Origin: Telluria aromaticivorans
Lineage (GTDB): Bacteria; Pseudomonadota; Gammaproteobacteria; Burkholderiales; Burkholderiaceae_D
Assembly (NCBI RefSeq): GCF_013003915.1
Contig: NZ_JABAIV010000004.1
Coordinates: forward strand, 186,001-250,000
Direction: 5' to 3'
DNA length: 64,000 bases
The notes beneath the pieces are model-generated. The model had not been told where the DNA came from, made no database searches, and saw only the letters and a program-made list of their open reading frames with translations. This document shows, piece after piece, positions 25,901 to 34,482 of this stretch (position 1 is the stretch's first letter; each line of letters opens with the position of its first letter). A program made the position numbers and the translations under genes.

Positions 25901-27873
25901 GGCCTGGCTCCATCACGCCAGGCGCGCACGAAGGGCGTTTCCACCGTTGGCCGCGCCTGCAGCAGCACCTGTCCCTGGCCCGCGGCATTGCGCAGCCAGG
26001 CGCGCAGCACCGGGCGGCAGGCGACGCAACCGTCCGCCACGTCCTGGATCGCAGTCTGGGCCGACAGGCGCTGGTCGTCGTCCGTGAGGCGGGCACGCAC
26101 CCAGTCGTGGGCGGCGCGGGACCACAGCGCCGGCAGCGGGCCATTGCCCGACAAGGCCTGCACCAGCAGCTGCACGTCATCCGGCACACGCTTTTCGGCG
26201 CTTGCCTGCTCGCGCCGGTAGCTTGCCGTGCCATCCATCTCGCCGGTCATGCGTTTCTCTTCCTTGATCGGCGGCGGCACGAAGGCGGTCTTGTGCAGGT
26301 AGATGCGCTCGGCCTGCTGCAATTCCTTGATCGCTTCCAGGGCCTTGTGCTCGGGCGGGAGCGCCACTTTGGGCGTAATCGCGCGCAGCGCCTTCTCGGC
26401 ATCCCACATCGCCATCAGCGCGCGGCGCAGCACTTTCTTGGTGTCTTCGTCGTACAGCGTGGCGTTCTCCGCCTCGTCGTGGGCATGGCCGTACTGGTGC
26501 AGGATGTCTGGCGTGCTGCCTTCTTCTGCCCCGTGGTCGTCATCACCATCGCCATCCGTGAACAGCGAGGATTCCTCGCCCAGGAACTGGCCGTAGCGGC
26601 GGCGCAGCGCGCCCTGGTCGGCGGCGATCTGCTGGCTGCGCTCGAGCACCGCATCCTTGCCCATCTTCGTGCTGCGCATGTCGGCCACCAGCTGTTCGGT
26701 ATCGATGATGATCTGGCGCTGGCTGCGCAGGCTCTGCGGCTTGACCAGCATCGGCATTGCGGCGCTCTCCTCTTCCGCGGGTGCCAAAGGCGCCGGCAGG
26801 CGCAGTGTGTAGGTCGGCGACTGCACGGTATGCGGGCGCCCAGCGTTATCCGTGGCGCGCACGAAGAAATACAGCTCGTCGCCCGGCTCCATGCCCAGCT
26901 CCGCCAGCGACCAGGCTTTCGACCAGTTGCGCTGTTTCGGATCAGGCGAACCTGGGATGGGCATCTCGCGGTCGGTGAAACGGATGTTCTCGCCGCTGCC
27001 GCGCGCCAGCGTCATGTGCAGCGTGGCGCGCCGCACCAGGTAGTCGTCGTACACCTTGACGCCCATTGCAGCGCTGGTGGCGGTCTCCGATAGTTCCTGC
27101 ACCATTTGCGTTGGCGCGGTGATCGTGATTTCAGGCGGCGCATCCGGCGTGACCTTGACCGTGTAGCGGTTGCCGCGCCAGCGCCAGAACACCGATTCGG
27201 TCGCGGTCCAGCGCGCGCAGTCCTTGCCGGGCTTGAGCACCTGGCCGTTGCTGACTTCGATCGTCTCCTGCGGGGTCGCGCCGTCCTTCAGGCACCAGGT
27301 GATGACGGTCTGCTCGGGCACGTGCAGGTCGCGCGGAGCTGATTCAATCGCTTTCACGCCGGTATAGGACGGTGGCGCGGTGCGCACCACCAGCTGGCCG
27401 GCGACTGGCGCGGCAATCGCTGCCTGCGCCTTGCCGGGCGCAGCGACGGGGGCTTGCGGCGCGGCGCCGGAGAACCAGACGGCGGCGGCCAGCGCGACGC
27501 TGGCCAAAAGCCAAAGCCAGCCGGCCTTCACGCGTGTGCGCACGATGCGGCGCAATTGCGGGCCGCTGACGCTGGCGTCCAGCCGGTCGAGCAGGCGGCG
27601 GCGCTGCAGCTGGGCGACCGGCGTGGCCGCGTACTCGAGCAGCGCGCTGCTGTCTTCCATTTCGGGGACGGCGCCATCGAGCCAGCCGGTCCATGCATAG
27701 CCGACCTGGCGGCGCAGGATGGCCCAATCCCAGGAGCACCACGCAATCCAGGCGATCAGGCCCGGGGCCGAGCGGATGAACAGCCAGGGCAGCGCGCCCG
27801 CGATCCAGAGCGGCAAGCGGCGCAGCTGGGCGGCACGCCAGACGCGCCGGACAATCTCAGCGCTTTCTTGCAT
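25897..27873 (-). CDS. DUF4175-like membrane protein
   Basis: A 658-residue protein with two hydrophobic segments near 20-60 and one at about 118-138, then a long periplasmic or peripheral region. It contains Ig-like stretches (PPEITITAPTQMVQELSETA, DELYFFVRATDNAGRP), a coiled-coil region (LRSQRQIIIDTEQLVADM), a very acidic patch (FTDGDGDDDHGAEE) and a CxxC (DGCVACRP) near the C-terminus. This arrangement fits DUF4175 proteins encoded beside MoxR and DUF58 genes. The acidic patch and CxxC could bind metal. It overlaps the BatA-like gene before it by 17 bp and the following gene by 4 bp, indicating coupled translation. Confidence 0.75.
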   Translation of the reverse strand: MQESAEIVRRVWRAAQLRRLPLWIAGALPWLFIRSAPGLIAWIAWCSWDWAILRRQVGYAWTGWLDGAVPEMEDSSALLEYAATPVAQLQRRRLLDRLDASVSGPQLRRIVRTRVKAGWLWLLASVALAAAVWFSGAAPQAPVAAPGKAQAAIAAPVAGQLVVRTAPPSYTGVKAIESAPRDLHVPEQTVITWCLKDGATPQETIEVSNGQVLKPGKDCARWTATESVFWRWRGNRYTVKVTPDAPPEITITAPTQMVQELSETATSAAMGVKVYDDYLVRRATLHMTLARGSGENIRFTDREMPIPGSPDPKQRNWSKAWSLAELGMEPGDELYFFVRATDNAGRPHTVQSPTYTLRLPAPLAPAEEESAAMPMLVKPQSLRSQRQIIIDTEQLVADMRSTKMGKDAVLERSQQIAADQGALRRRYGQFLGEESSLFTDGDGDDDHGAEEGSTPDILHQYGHAHDEAENATLYDEDTKKVLRRALMAMWDAEKALRAITPKVALPPEHKALEAIKELQQAERIYLHKTAFVPPPIKEEKRMTGEMDGTASYRREQASAEKRVPDDVQLLVQALSGNGPLPALWSRAAHDWVRARLTDDDQRLSAQTAIQDVADGCVACRPVLRAWLRNAAGQGQVLLQARPTVETPFVRAWRDGARP

Positions 27874-28828
27874 GCGTCAGGATCCTTTCGAGTACGAACA
27901 AGGCCACCAGCGCAGCCATCAGCATATCGCGCAATGCGCCGCTCGCTTCGAGTACACGGGCCGATGGCGATGCCGCAAACACGCGCGAGGGCATCGTGTA
28001 GGCGGGCGGCCCGGCATGCAGGCGCTGCCAGTGTTCCAGCAGCGTGCGTGCAGCGTCGGCGCTCTTCGGCGGCCAGGCGGCCGAATGCCAGAGGCGGCCG
28101 CGCGGGCTGTCCGCGTAGCGCAGGCCGTCCACCTGCGGGGCATTACGCAGCTCCGGGAAAGCGGCCGTATTGGCAACAAGCCACAGCGGCGCGCGCAGCG
28201 ATGGCGGCGGCGCCTCGGGGCGGTCCCAGACGATCAACGCGGTCTTCGCGCCCGGCGCCTCGTCGACGATCTCGCCGCCGGCAGCGAAGACGCGGCGCCA
28301 CTGCTCCAGGCGCTCGCTGGCGACGTACACGTGGCGCTCGGCAGCCTCCGCCGGACGCGCCAGCGTGCGCAATTCGATCTTGCGCCTGAATTCCGGGGTC
28401 AAGGCCGGCATGGGAATATCGCCCAGCACCAGCAGACGGGCTTCGGGACGCCACTCGCGCTCGTGCGCGCGCAGCCAGCCGATGGCCTGCGCCGCAGGCA
28501 TGGCGACGCGGTCGGCCTCAAGCAGCCCGGCCTGCCCCACCTGGCGGTCGACCCAGCCGGCGTCGGTGCCGCTGGCAACGATGACCGTATCGCCGCGCCA
28601 TGGCATGACCGGGTCCGCCAGCCAGGCGATGGCGCAGGCCAGCAGCAGGCAGCGCACAAAGAGCAGAATCAAGTCGTTCCAGCGCCAGGCCCGCGTCTGG
28701 CGCGGCTCGGCGCGCGGCAGGAAGCGCGCGGTGGCCAGCGGCTCCGCCTTGTGCTGCTCGCGCTTGCGCCGGTGCCACCAGACCGGCAGCAGCAGGATTG
28801 GCAAAGCGAACCACCAGAGCGCATTCAT
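27857..28828 (-). CDS. BatA-like membrane protein (aerotolerance N-terminal domain)
   Basis: A 323-residue membrane protein starting MNALWWFALPILLLPVWWHR, the typical N-terminal helix pair of the BatA family (second helix at about 50-70, LILLFVRCLLLACAIAWLAD), with a further helix at the C-terminus (ALRDMLMAALVALFVLERIL). The middle lacks a recognisable VWA MIDAS motif. The frame is open 96 bp further upstream, but ATG 28826-28828 overlaps the DUF58 stop as ATGA and fits the family. Likely a membrane partner of the MoxR ATPase and DUF58 protein. Confidence 0.82.
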   Translation of the reverse strand: MNALWWFALPILLLPVWWHRRKREQHKAEPLATARFLPRAEPRQTRAWRWNDLILLFVRCLLLACAIAWLADPVMPWRGDTVIVASGTDAGWVDRQVGQAGLLEADRVAMPAAQAIGWLRAHEREWRPEARLLVLGDIPMPALTPEFRRKIELRTLARPAEAAERHVYVASERLEQWRRVFAAGGEIVDEAPGAKTALIVWDRPEAPPPSLRAPLWLVANTAAFPELRNAPQVDGLRYADSPRGRLWHSAAWPPKSADAARTLLEHWQRLHAGPPAYTMPSRVFAASPSARVLEASGALRDMLMAALVALFVLERILTHARKR

Positions 28829-29715
28829 GGACGGCTCCCCGGGCGCCGCAGCCACAGGCGCAATACCTCGCCCGGCGGCTGTTCGATGCGCGCCGCCACC
28901 AGCGGGATATCGCTCTTGCGGCATTGCGCCGTGACTTGCGTGAAGTGTTCTTCGCGGTTGCGGCGATAGCCTTCCTGCAGGTCGGCGCCGAAGCGGAACA
29001 CGCCGCTGCCCTGCTCCGGGTCACGGTAGGCGGGCGTCGACGAAAAACTGGCATCCACTTCCGCCTGGGTCTGCAGGCAGAGCACGCGCACGTCGTGGCG
29101 CTTGCCGCGCAGGCGCAGCAAGGCTTGCGACAGCGGCGACGGCCAGTCGAGCAGGTCGCTGGTCGCGAAGATGACGCTGGGGGATTGCGCAAAATGCAGG
29201 CTGGCGCGCAGCGTATCGGCATCGGGCAGCGCGCCGGCCGGCTCCACGCGGCTGAGCTGGAGCAGCACCCGCTGCAGGTGGCGCGGTCCGCGCAGGGCCG
29301 GAGTGAACTGCACCTTGCCCTCATTCAGGATGACTAATCCGAACGCATCGCCCTGGCGCTGGGCAATGGCGGCCACGCAGCCGAGCAACGTGCGCGCATA
29401 CGCCAGCTTGTCGACGCCCTCGACGCTGCGGCTCGGTTCCGACATGGACGCGCTGGCGTCCAGCACCAGCCACACGGCCACGTGGCTGTCGCGCTCCGCC
29501 TCGCGCACATAGTAGCGGTCGGCGCGCGCCAGCAGTTTCCAGTCGACGCGGCGCCACTCGTCCCCGGGCGCATAGGCCCGGTATTCCGAGAATTCGACAC
29601 CGGCCCCGCGCTCGCGCCCGGCATGGATGCCGTGGCCGAGCCCCGCCAGCACATGGCGGATCACGAGGTCGAGGTTCTGCGTGTGCGCGATCAGCGCGGT
29701 CTTCGCCAGCGACAA
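28825..29715 (-). CDS. DUF58 (VWA-like) protein, MoxR partner
   Basis: A 296-residue protein with the DUF58 signature EYRAYAPGDEWRRVDWK at about 44-60 and a VWA-type DASAS (DxSxS) at about 86-90, which could bind metal. DUF58 proteins usually act with MoxR AAA+ ATPases as adaptor or chaperone partners. The frame has no ATG upstream of the conserved region and stays open far into moxR. The likely start is the TTG at 29713-29715, two bases after the moxR stop, implying translational coupling; the exact start is uncertain. The stop overlaps the BatA-like ATG. Confidence 0.85.
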   Translation of the reverse strand: MSLAKTALIAHTQNLDLVIRHVLAGLGHGIHAGRERGAGVEFSEYRAYAPGDEWRRVDWKLLARADRYYVREAERDSHVAVWLVLDASASMSEPSRSVEGVDKLAYARTLLGCVAAIAQRQGDAFGLVILNEGKVQFTPALRGPRHLQRVLLQLSRVEPAGALPDADTLRASLHFAQSPSVIFATSDLLDWPSPLSQALLRLRGKRHDVRVLCLQTQAEVDASFSSTPAYRDPEQGSGVFRFGADLQEGYRRNREEHFTQVTAQCRKSDIPLVAARIEQPPGEVLRLWLRRPGSRP

Positions 29716-29717
29716 GG

Positions 29718-30722
29718 TTAATCGATCCGGATCTCGTTGCGCAGCGCGTGCAGGATGTCGGCGATGGCGACGCCGTCGGCTTCCGCCTCGAAGTTGCGCA
29801 GCACGCGGTGCGCCAGCACCGGCAGCAGCATCGCCCCGATGTCTTCGCGCGTGACTGCCAGGCGCCCCTGCATCAGGGCGCGCGCCTTTGAGGCCAGCAC
29901 CAGCGCCTGGCCGGCGCGCGGACCGGCGCCCCAGCCCACGTGCTGCTTGACTGCCGATACGGTGGTCTCGGACGGGCGAGTCGCACGCACCAGGCGCGTC
30001 GCATAGCGCAGCAGGTGCTCGCCGATCTCGATGTCGCGCACCAGCTGCTGCAGGCGCAGCAGGGTTTCGACCGTCATCGCCGGCTCGGCATCGTCCAGGC
30101 CCGCGTGGGTGGTGCGCGAGACCATCAGCACTTCTTCGTCTTCGGTCGGGTAGACCACATCGATGCGCAGCAGGAAGCGATCGAGCTGTGCTTCCGGCAG
30201 CGGATAGGTGCCGGCCTGTTCGATCGGGTTTTGCGTGGCCAGCACGAAGAACGGGCGTGGCAGCTTGTGCGTGGTGCCGGCAAAGGTCACCGCGCGCTCC
30301 TGCATGGCTTCGAGCAAGGCCGACTGGGTCTTCGGCGGCGCGCGGTTGATCTCGTCCGCCAGCAGCACCTGGGTGAACACGGGACCCTGTTGGAAGCGGA
30401 ACACGCGCTGGCGGGTGCTGGTGTCTTCTTCCAGGATCTCGGTGCCGACGATATCGGACGGCATCAGGTCCGGCGTGAACTGCACGCGGCGGAACTGCAT
30501 GTCGGTAGCCTGCGCCAGCGATTTTACGAGCAGCGTCTTGCCCAGGCCCGGCACGCCTTCGACCAGGGCGTGGCCGCCGGCCAGCAGGCAAGTCACCAAC
30601 AAGTCGACCACGTTTTCCTGGCCGATGATCACGCGCGCCATGCTCTCTTTCAGCGCGCCGACTGCCGCGCTCAGGCTGGCGATTTCCTCCTCGTCCCACT
30701 CCACTGCATTACGTTCCGCCAC
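29718..30722 (-). CDS. MoxR-family AAA+ ATPase
   Basis: A 334-residue cytosolic AAA+ ATPase: Walker A GVPGLGKT at 56-63, Walker B VLLADEIN near 119-126, sensor 1 ATQNPIEQAGTYPLPEAQLD and arginine-finger region LDRFLLRID. MoxR ATPases act as chaperones in assembling or activating partner proteins, usually with VWA-domain proteins; here the DUF58 gene follows immediately. It begins three bases after the DUF4159 gene ends. In this operon it could remodel or activate the peptidase or membrane subunits, which is an inference from position. Confidence 0.93.
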   Translation of the reverse strand: MAERNAVEWDEEEIASLSAAVGALKESMARVIIGQENVVDLLVTCLLAGGHALVEGVPGLGKTLLVKSLAQATDMQFRRVQFTPDLMPSDIVGTEILEEDTSTRQRVFRFQQGPVFTQVLLADEINRAPPKTQSALLEAMQERAVTFAGTTHKLPRPFFVLATQNPIEQAGTYPLPEAQLDRFLLRIDVVYPTEDEEVLMVSRTTHAGLDDAEPAMTVETLLRLQQLVRDIEIGEHLLRYATRLVRATRPSETTVSAVKQHVGWGAGPRAGQALVLASKARALMQGRLAVTREDIGAMLLPVLAHRVLRNFEAEADGVAIADILHALRNEIRID

Positions 30723-30725
30723 TGC

Positions 30726-31346
30726 TCATGCTCCCAACGCGTATTGAATGATATTGACCGCGAAGCGGGTGTTGTCGACCGCGAGGAACCGCTTGTTGCG
30801 GAAATCGTAGTCCCACTCGCATCCGTAGTCCTTGTTCGAGTACAGCAGGCGCACGCGCCCGCCGAATTCGATCGCCTTCAGGTATTCGTGCACCAGGTCG
30901 TCGCCCCAGCCATTGAGCTCGCCCGAGGTGGTCGGCGGCCCGTCGAACTTGAAGAAGCACGAATACAGCGGATGCGTATTCGGGATCTTCTTCAGCGCCG
31001 AGGCGCCGAAAATCCTGGTCATCTCGGCCTCGAACGACTTGGCGAACAGGCCGTCGATGTCGTGGTTGCAGTCATCCACGAAGATGAAACCGCCGCCGCG
31101 CACATAACGCTCGAGGTTGCGCCGCTCGGCTGGCGTGAACTGCACCAGCTTGTGCCCGGCGAAATAGCAGAACGGCGCCTGCAGCATTTTCGGATCCGAC
31201 AGCGCGACCATGCGCTCTGCCGGATCCAACCGCAAGGTGGTGTACTCGACCAGCGAGTTCAGCACGTTGCTGGGCGTACGGATATCCACGTCCCAGTCGC
31301 CCGATTCGTACATGAGGCGCGTGAAGTAGAAGTCGTAGGTTGCCAT
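30726..31346 (-). CDS. DUF4159 domain protein
   Basis: A 206-residue protein made almost entirely of a DUF4159 domain: YDFYFTRLMYESGDWDVD, LEYTTLRLDP-like region, GGGFIFVDDCNHD near 100, and a C-terminal DYGCEWDYDF. The fold is related to class I glutamine amidotransferase-like proteins, but I see no intact Cys-His-Glu triad. In other genomes DUF4159 proteins occur beside MoxR/DUF58/BatA genes, as here. It sits 16 bp after the second TldE gene and has no signal peptide, in contrast to many exported DUF4159 proteins. Confidence 0.85.
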   Translation of the reverse strand: MATYDFYFTRLMYESGDWDVDIRTPSNVLNSLVEYTTLRLDPAERMVALSDPKMLQAPFCYFAGHKLVQFTPAERRNLERYVRGGGFIFVDDCNHDIDGLFAKSFEAEMTRIFGASALKKIPNTHPLYSCFFKFDGPPTTSGELNGWGDDLVHEYLKAIEFGGRVRLLYSNKDYGCEWDYDFRNKRFLAVDNTRFAVNIIQYALGA

Positions 31347-31362
31347 CAGCGCGCCATCGAAC

Positions 31363-32700
31363 TTAAACCGCGTCGGACAGCGAGGTGAAGTTGAAGTCGC
31401 GGACTTTCATCGGCGGCAGCACCATCTGGAACGGCGCCTCGTCGCCACCGATGACTTCCGGCTTGCCCAGTTCGTCGATGTTGTTCAGGATGGTGACCGG
31501 GCTCTCGTTGAAGCGGAAGTTCTTCACCGGGTGCTTGATCTTGCCGTTCTCGACGTAGAAAGTACCGTCGCGGGTCAGGCCCGTAATCAAGAGCGACTGC
31601 GGATCGACCATGCGGATATACCAGGTGCGGGTAACCACGATGCCCTTCTTGGTGCCGGCGACCAGCTCTTCCAGCGACTTGGTGCCGCCGGCCATGATCA
31701 TGTTGCCGTGGCTGGCCGTGGCCTGGTTGCCGGTCTTCTGCGCCCAATATGGCGAATAGCCGAGCGAGGCGATGCGGCCGTTCTTGACGATGTCGGTGCG
31801 CTTGCGGGCGATCATGGTGTTGTTGTCCCACGGCGCCACCGGCACGTCCGGGTTCCATGGGTCGGCCCAGATGTTGACCTGTTCGTCGAACAGCTTCTCG
31901 CCCAGGCGGTTGCCGCCGCCCTTCTTGGCCAGGAAGCTGCGGCCTTCGTCCGCGGCGCGGGCGCCGAGGGAGCTGAACATGTTACCCAGGATTTCCGAGG
32001 TCGCCGCCGGTTCCAGGATGACGGTGTAGCGGCCCGGTTCCAGTGCCTTGGCGTCGACCGAGCGCAGTGCCTTGTCGATCGCGATGTCGGCCGCTTCGCG
32101 CGCGTTGAAGCGGCGCGCATCGACCGCCGAGCGGGTCACCCATCCCGAACCGCGGCCGTCTTCGGTGCGCGCGGTGCAGGTAAAGGAGAGGTCGGTGAAT
32201 TCCTGGAAGCCGAACACGCCCTTCGAGTTGGCGATGCAGGCGAAGCTGCTGTTATCGGTGAAGAAACCGGCGGTCACCAGCTTCTTGGCGCGCGCGGCGC
32301 CGATGGCGGCAGCGGCCACTTCGGCGCGGTAGTCCGGGTCGATGCCGGCGGTGGACGACATGAAGGTCTTGGTGGTGAGGTAGTCCTGCTTGCTCACGCT
32401 CGGGACGAATTCCGGATTTTCCGGGGCCAGGCGCGCCAGCTCCTCGGCGCGGCGCACCGCTTTTTCCAGCGACTTGTCGTCGAATTCGTTGATCACGGCG
32501 GTACCCACGCGCTTGCCGAAAGCGACGCGCACGGCCAGTTGCATGTCTTCGGTCAGGCCAGCGGTCGACACGCTGTTGCGCGCGAAGCGGATGTTACCGG
32601 TGCGGTTGCCCTGGATCGACACGTTGCACTCGTCGGCCTTCGAGAAAGCGATCACGCGGTCGGTGATGCGTTTTGCTTGTTCCTGGTTTAGCTGTTTCAT
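31363..32700 (-). CDS. TldE/PmbA-like metalloprotease subunit (copy B)
   Basis: A 445-residue TldE/PmbA homologue. In E. coli TldD and TldE form a heterodimeric zinc protease that degrades unfolded peptides and matures microcin B17 and CcdA; TldE has no zinc motif. The same holds here: no HExxxH, with family segments RTWYIRMVDPQSLLITGLTR and GKIKHPVKNFRFNESPVT. There is no signal peptide, although its partner 12 bp upstream (34350-32713) has a Tat signal. It is about two-thirds or more identical by eye to copy A, so the pair arose by tandem duplication. Confidence 0.92.
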   Translation of the reverse strand: MKQLNQEQAKRITDRVIAFSKADECNVSIQGNRTGNIRFARNSVSTAGLTEDMQLAVRVAFGKRVGTAVINEFDDKSLEKAVRRAEELARLAPENPEFVPSVSKQDYLTTKTFMSSTAGIDPDYRAEVAAAAIGAARAKKLVTAGFFTDNSSFACIANSKGVFGFQEFTDLSFTCTARTEDGRGSGWVTRSAVDARRFNAREAADIAIDKALRSVDAKALEPGRYTVILEPAATSEILGNMFSSLGARAADEGRSFLAKKGGGNRLGEKLFDEQVNIWADPWNPDVPVAPWDNNTMIARKRTDIVKNGRIASLGYSPYWAQKTGNQATASHGNMIMAGGTKSLEELVAGTKKGIVVTRTWYIRMVDPQSLLITGLTRDGTFYVENGKIKHPVKNFRFNESPVTILNNIDELGKPEVIGGDEAPFQMVLPPMKVRDFNFTSLSDAV

Positions 32701-32712
32701 TTTGTCTCCTCC

Positions 32713-34350
32713 TCAACCGATCTTGCGTGCGGTGTTGATGACGTTGATGCCGTTAAAGCGGGCGGTAGCAGAGCCGTGCGACACCGCGCTGACCTGGCTC
32801 GGCTGGCCTTTGCCGTCGAAGAACGAGCCGCCCATGCGCCAATCGCGCTCGTCGCAGATGGCGCTGCAGGCGTTCCAGAATTCCTGGGTGTTGGTCTGGT
32901 AGGCGACATCTTCGAGCGGGCCGGCGATCTTGCCGTTCTTGATCTCGTAGAACAGCGTGCCGCCGAACTGGGAGTTGTAGCGCTGCTGGTCGATCGAGTA
33001 GGAGCCGCGGCCCAGGATGTAGATGCCCTTCTTGACGTCCTTGACCATCTCATCTGGTGTGAGCCTTGCTTTGCCCGGTTCCAGCGACACGTTCGGCATG
33101 CGCTGGAACTGGATCGTGCTCCAGCTGTCGGCATAGGAACAACCGTGCGATTCCTTTTCGCCGATGATGTGGGCCTGGTCGCGCGTGGCCTGGTAGTTCA
33201 CCAGGATGCCGTTGCGGATGATGTCCCACTTCTTGGCGCGCACGCCTTCGTCGTCGTAGCCGATCAGCCCCAGCGAACCCGGGGTGGTGCGGTCCGCCAC
33301 GAAATTGACGCGCTCGGAGCCGTACTTGAATTTCTTCGATTCCCACTTGTCCAGGCCGACGAAGCTGGTGCCGGCGTAGTTGGCTTCGTAGCCGAGCACG
33401 CGGTCCAGTTCCGTCGGGTGGCCGACGTTTTCGTGGATGGTCAGGAACAGGTGTTCAGGGCTCAGCACCAGGTCGTACTTGCCCGGCTCGACCGACTTGG
33501 CCGACAGCTTTTCGCGTGCCTGCTTGCCGGCCAGGCGTGCATCCTCGACGATGTCGTAGGAGTTCGTGTACAGCGTGGTCACGCCGCCCGCAGCCTGCAC
33601 CTTGTCGCTGGCTTTCGCATCAAAATACTCGTAGCCCATCGACACCGGCGAACTCAGGCCCGCGCGCGAGCGGAACTTCCCGCTGGCCTTGTCGACGGCG
33701 GTCGCATTGATCGGGGCCCACAGGCGGTGGATGTCCTGGTCGATGTAGGAGCCGTCGGTCGAGGCGAAGTATTTCTGCTGGTTGATCTGGAACAGCGAGG
33801 CGGTCATGAAGCTCGCGCCCGCATCCATGCCGGCCTTGTTGGCGGCGATCAGCATGTCGGCCTTCTGCTTGACCGGGATGCTGCGCCAGTCTTTCTTGAC
33901 GGGCGTGGCCCAGGCCACGTCGCCGACGCCCTCTACCTTCGCCAGGCGCACCGGCTCCGACTGCAGCTTGGCGTTGGCCCTGGCGATGGCCACGGCCTGG
34001 CGCGCCGCGTTGGCGATGCCGTCCGGCGTCATGTCGTTGGTCGAGGCAAAACCGTAGGCGCCGTTGGCGATCACGCGCACACCGACGCCGCTCGATTCGG
34101 TGTTGCTGATGTTCTCGACGTTCAGGTCGCGCGTGATGATGAACTGGTTCAGGTAACGCCCGATGCGCACGTCGCAGTAGGACGCGCCGGCCTTGGTGGC
34201 GGCGTTCAGCGCGGTGTCGGCCAGGATTTTCTTGGCGCTGGCCGCCATCGGGTTCATGAGCTCATCGGCGGCGATGGCATTGCCAAAGACCGGGACGAGC
34301 ATGGCGCCGGCAGTGCCGGCGCCGATGTGGAGGAATTTGCGGCGTTCCAT
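32713..34350 (-). CDS. TldD-like metalloprotease with Tat signal peptide (copy B)
   Basis: The 545-residue catalytic subunit of a TldD/TldE protease. HENVGH (306-311) is the zinc-binding HExxxH; a cysteine in NACSAICDERDW near 500 sits where TldD has its third zinc ligand. The N-terminus (ERRKFLHIG, then a hydrophobic stretch and GNAIA) is a twin-arginine signal peptide, so the protein should be exported folded to the periplasm. Canonical TldD is cytosolic and has none. A REPIN-like repeat lies just upstream, separating this pair from copy A. The substrate is unknown. Confidence 0.9.
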   Translation of the reverse strand: MERRKFLHIGAGTAGAMLVPVFGNAIAADELMNPMAASAKKILADTALNAATKAGASYCDVRIGRYLNQFIITRDLNVENISNTESSGVGVRVIANGAYGFASTNDMTPDGIANAARQAVAIARANAKLQSEPVRLAKVEGVGDVAWATPVKKDWRSIPVKQKADMLIAANKAGMDAGASFMTASLFQINQQKYFASTDGSYIDQDIHRLWAPINATAVDKASGKFRSRAGLSSPVSMGYEYFDAKASDKVQAAGGVTTLYTNSYDIVEDARLAGKQAREKLSAKSVEPGKYDLVLSPEHLFLTIHENVGHPTELDRVLGYEANYAGTSFVGLDKWESKKFKYGSERVNFVADRTTPGSLGLIGYDDEGVRAKKWDIIRNGILVNYQATRDQAHIIGEKESHGCSYADSWSTIQFQRMPNVSLEPGKARLTPDEMVKDVKKGIYILGRGSYSIDQQRYNSQFGGTLFYEIKNGKIAGPLEDVAYQTNTQEFWNACSAICDERDWRMGGSFFDGKGQPSQVSAVSHGSATARFNGINVINTARKIG

Positions 34351-34369
34351 TTGAGTTTCCGTTTGTTTC

Positions 34370-34476
34370 GTAGGGTGGGCGGCTTCGCCGCCCGCGCGTT
34401 CAAATCAGGCATGAACAGACGGTTCGTCGATTCATAGGTGAGTTGAACGCGCGGGCGGGAGACCCGCCCACCCTAC
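34370..34476. repeat. REPIN-like palindromic repeat, copy 6
   Basis: GTAGGGTGGGCGGC ... CGCGTTCAA and TTGAACGCGCGGGCGGG ... CCCACCCTAC. Both halves have CGCGCGG where other copies often have CGCGTGG. It sits between the two tandem TldD/TldE pairs, inside the presumed operon. Confidence 0.86.
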
Positions 34477-34482
34477 GGGTGC

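Noticed and set aside
28825-30699. A 624-residue reading of the DUF58 frame running through moxR
   Set aside because: The upstream part is the shifted frame of moxR and has no conserved sequence; the DUF58 protein begins near the TTG at 29713-29715.
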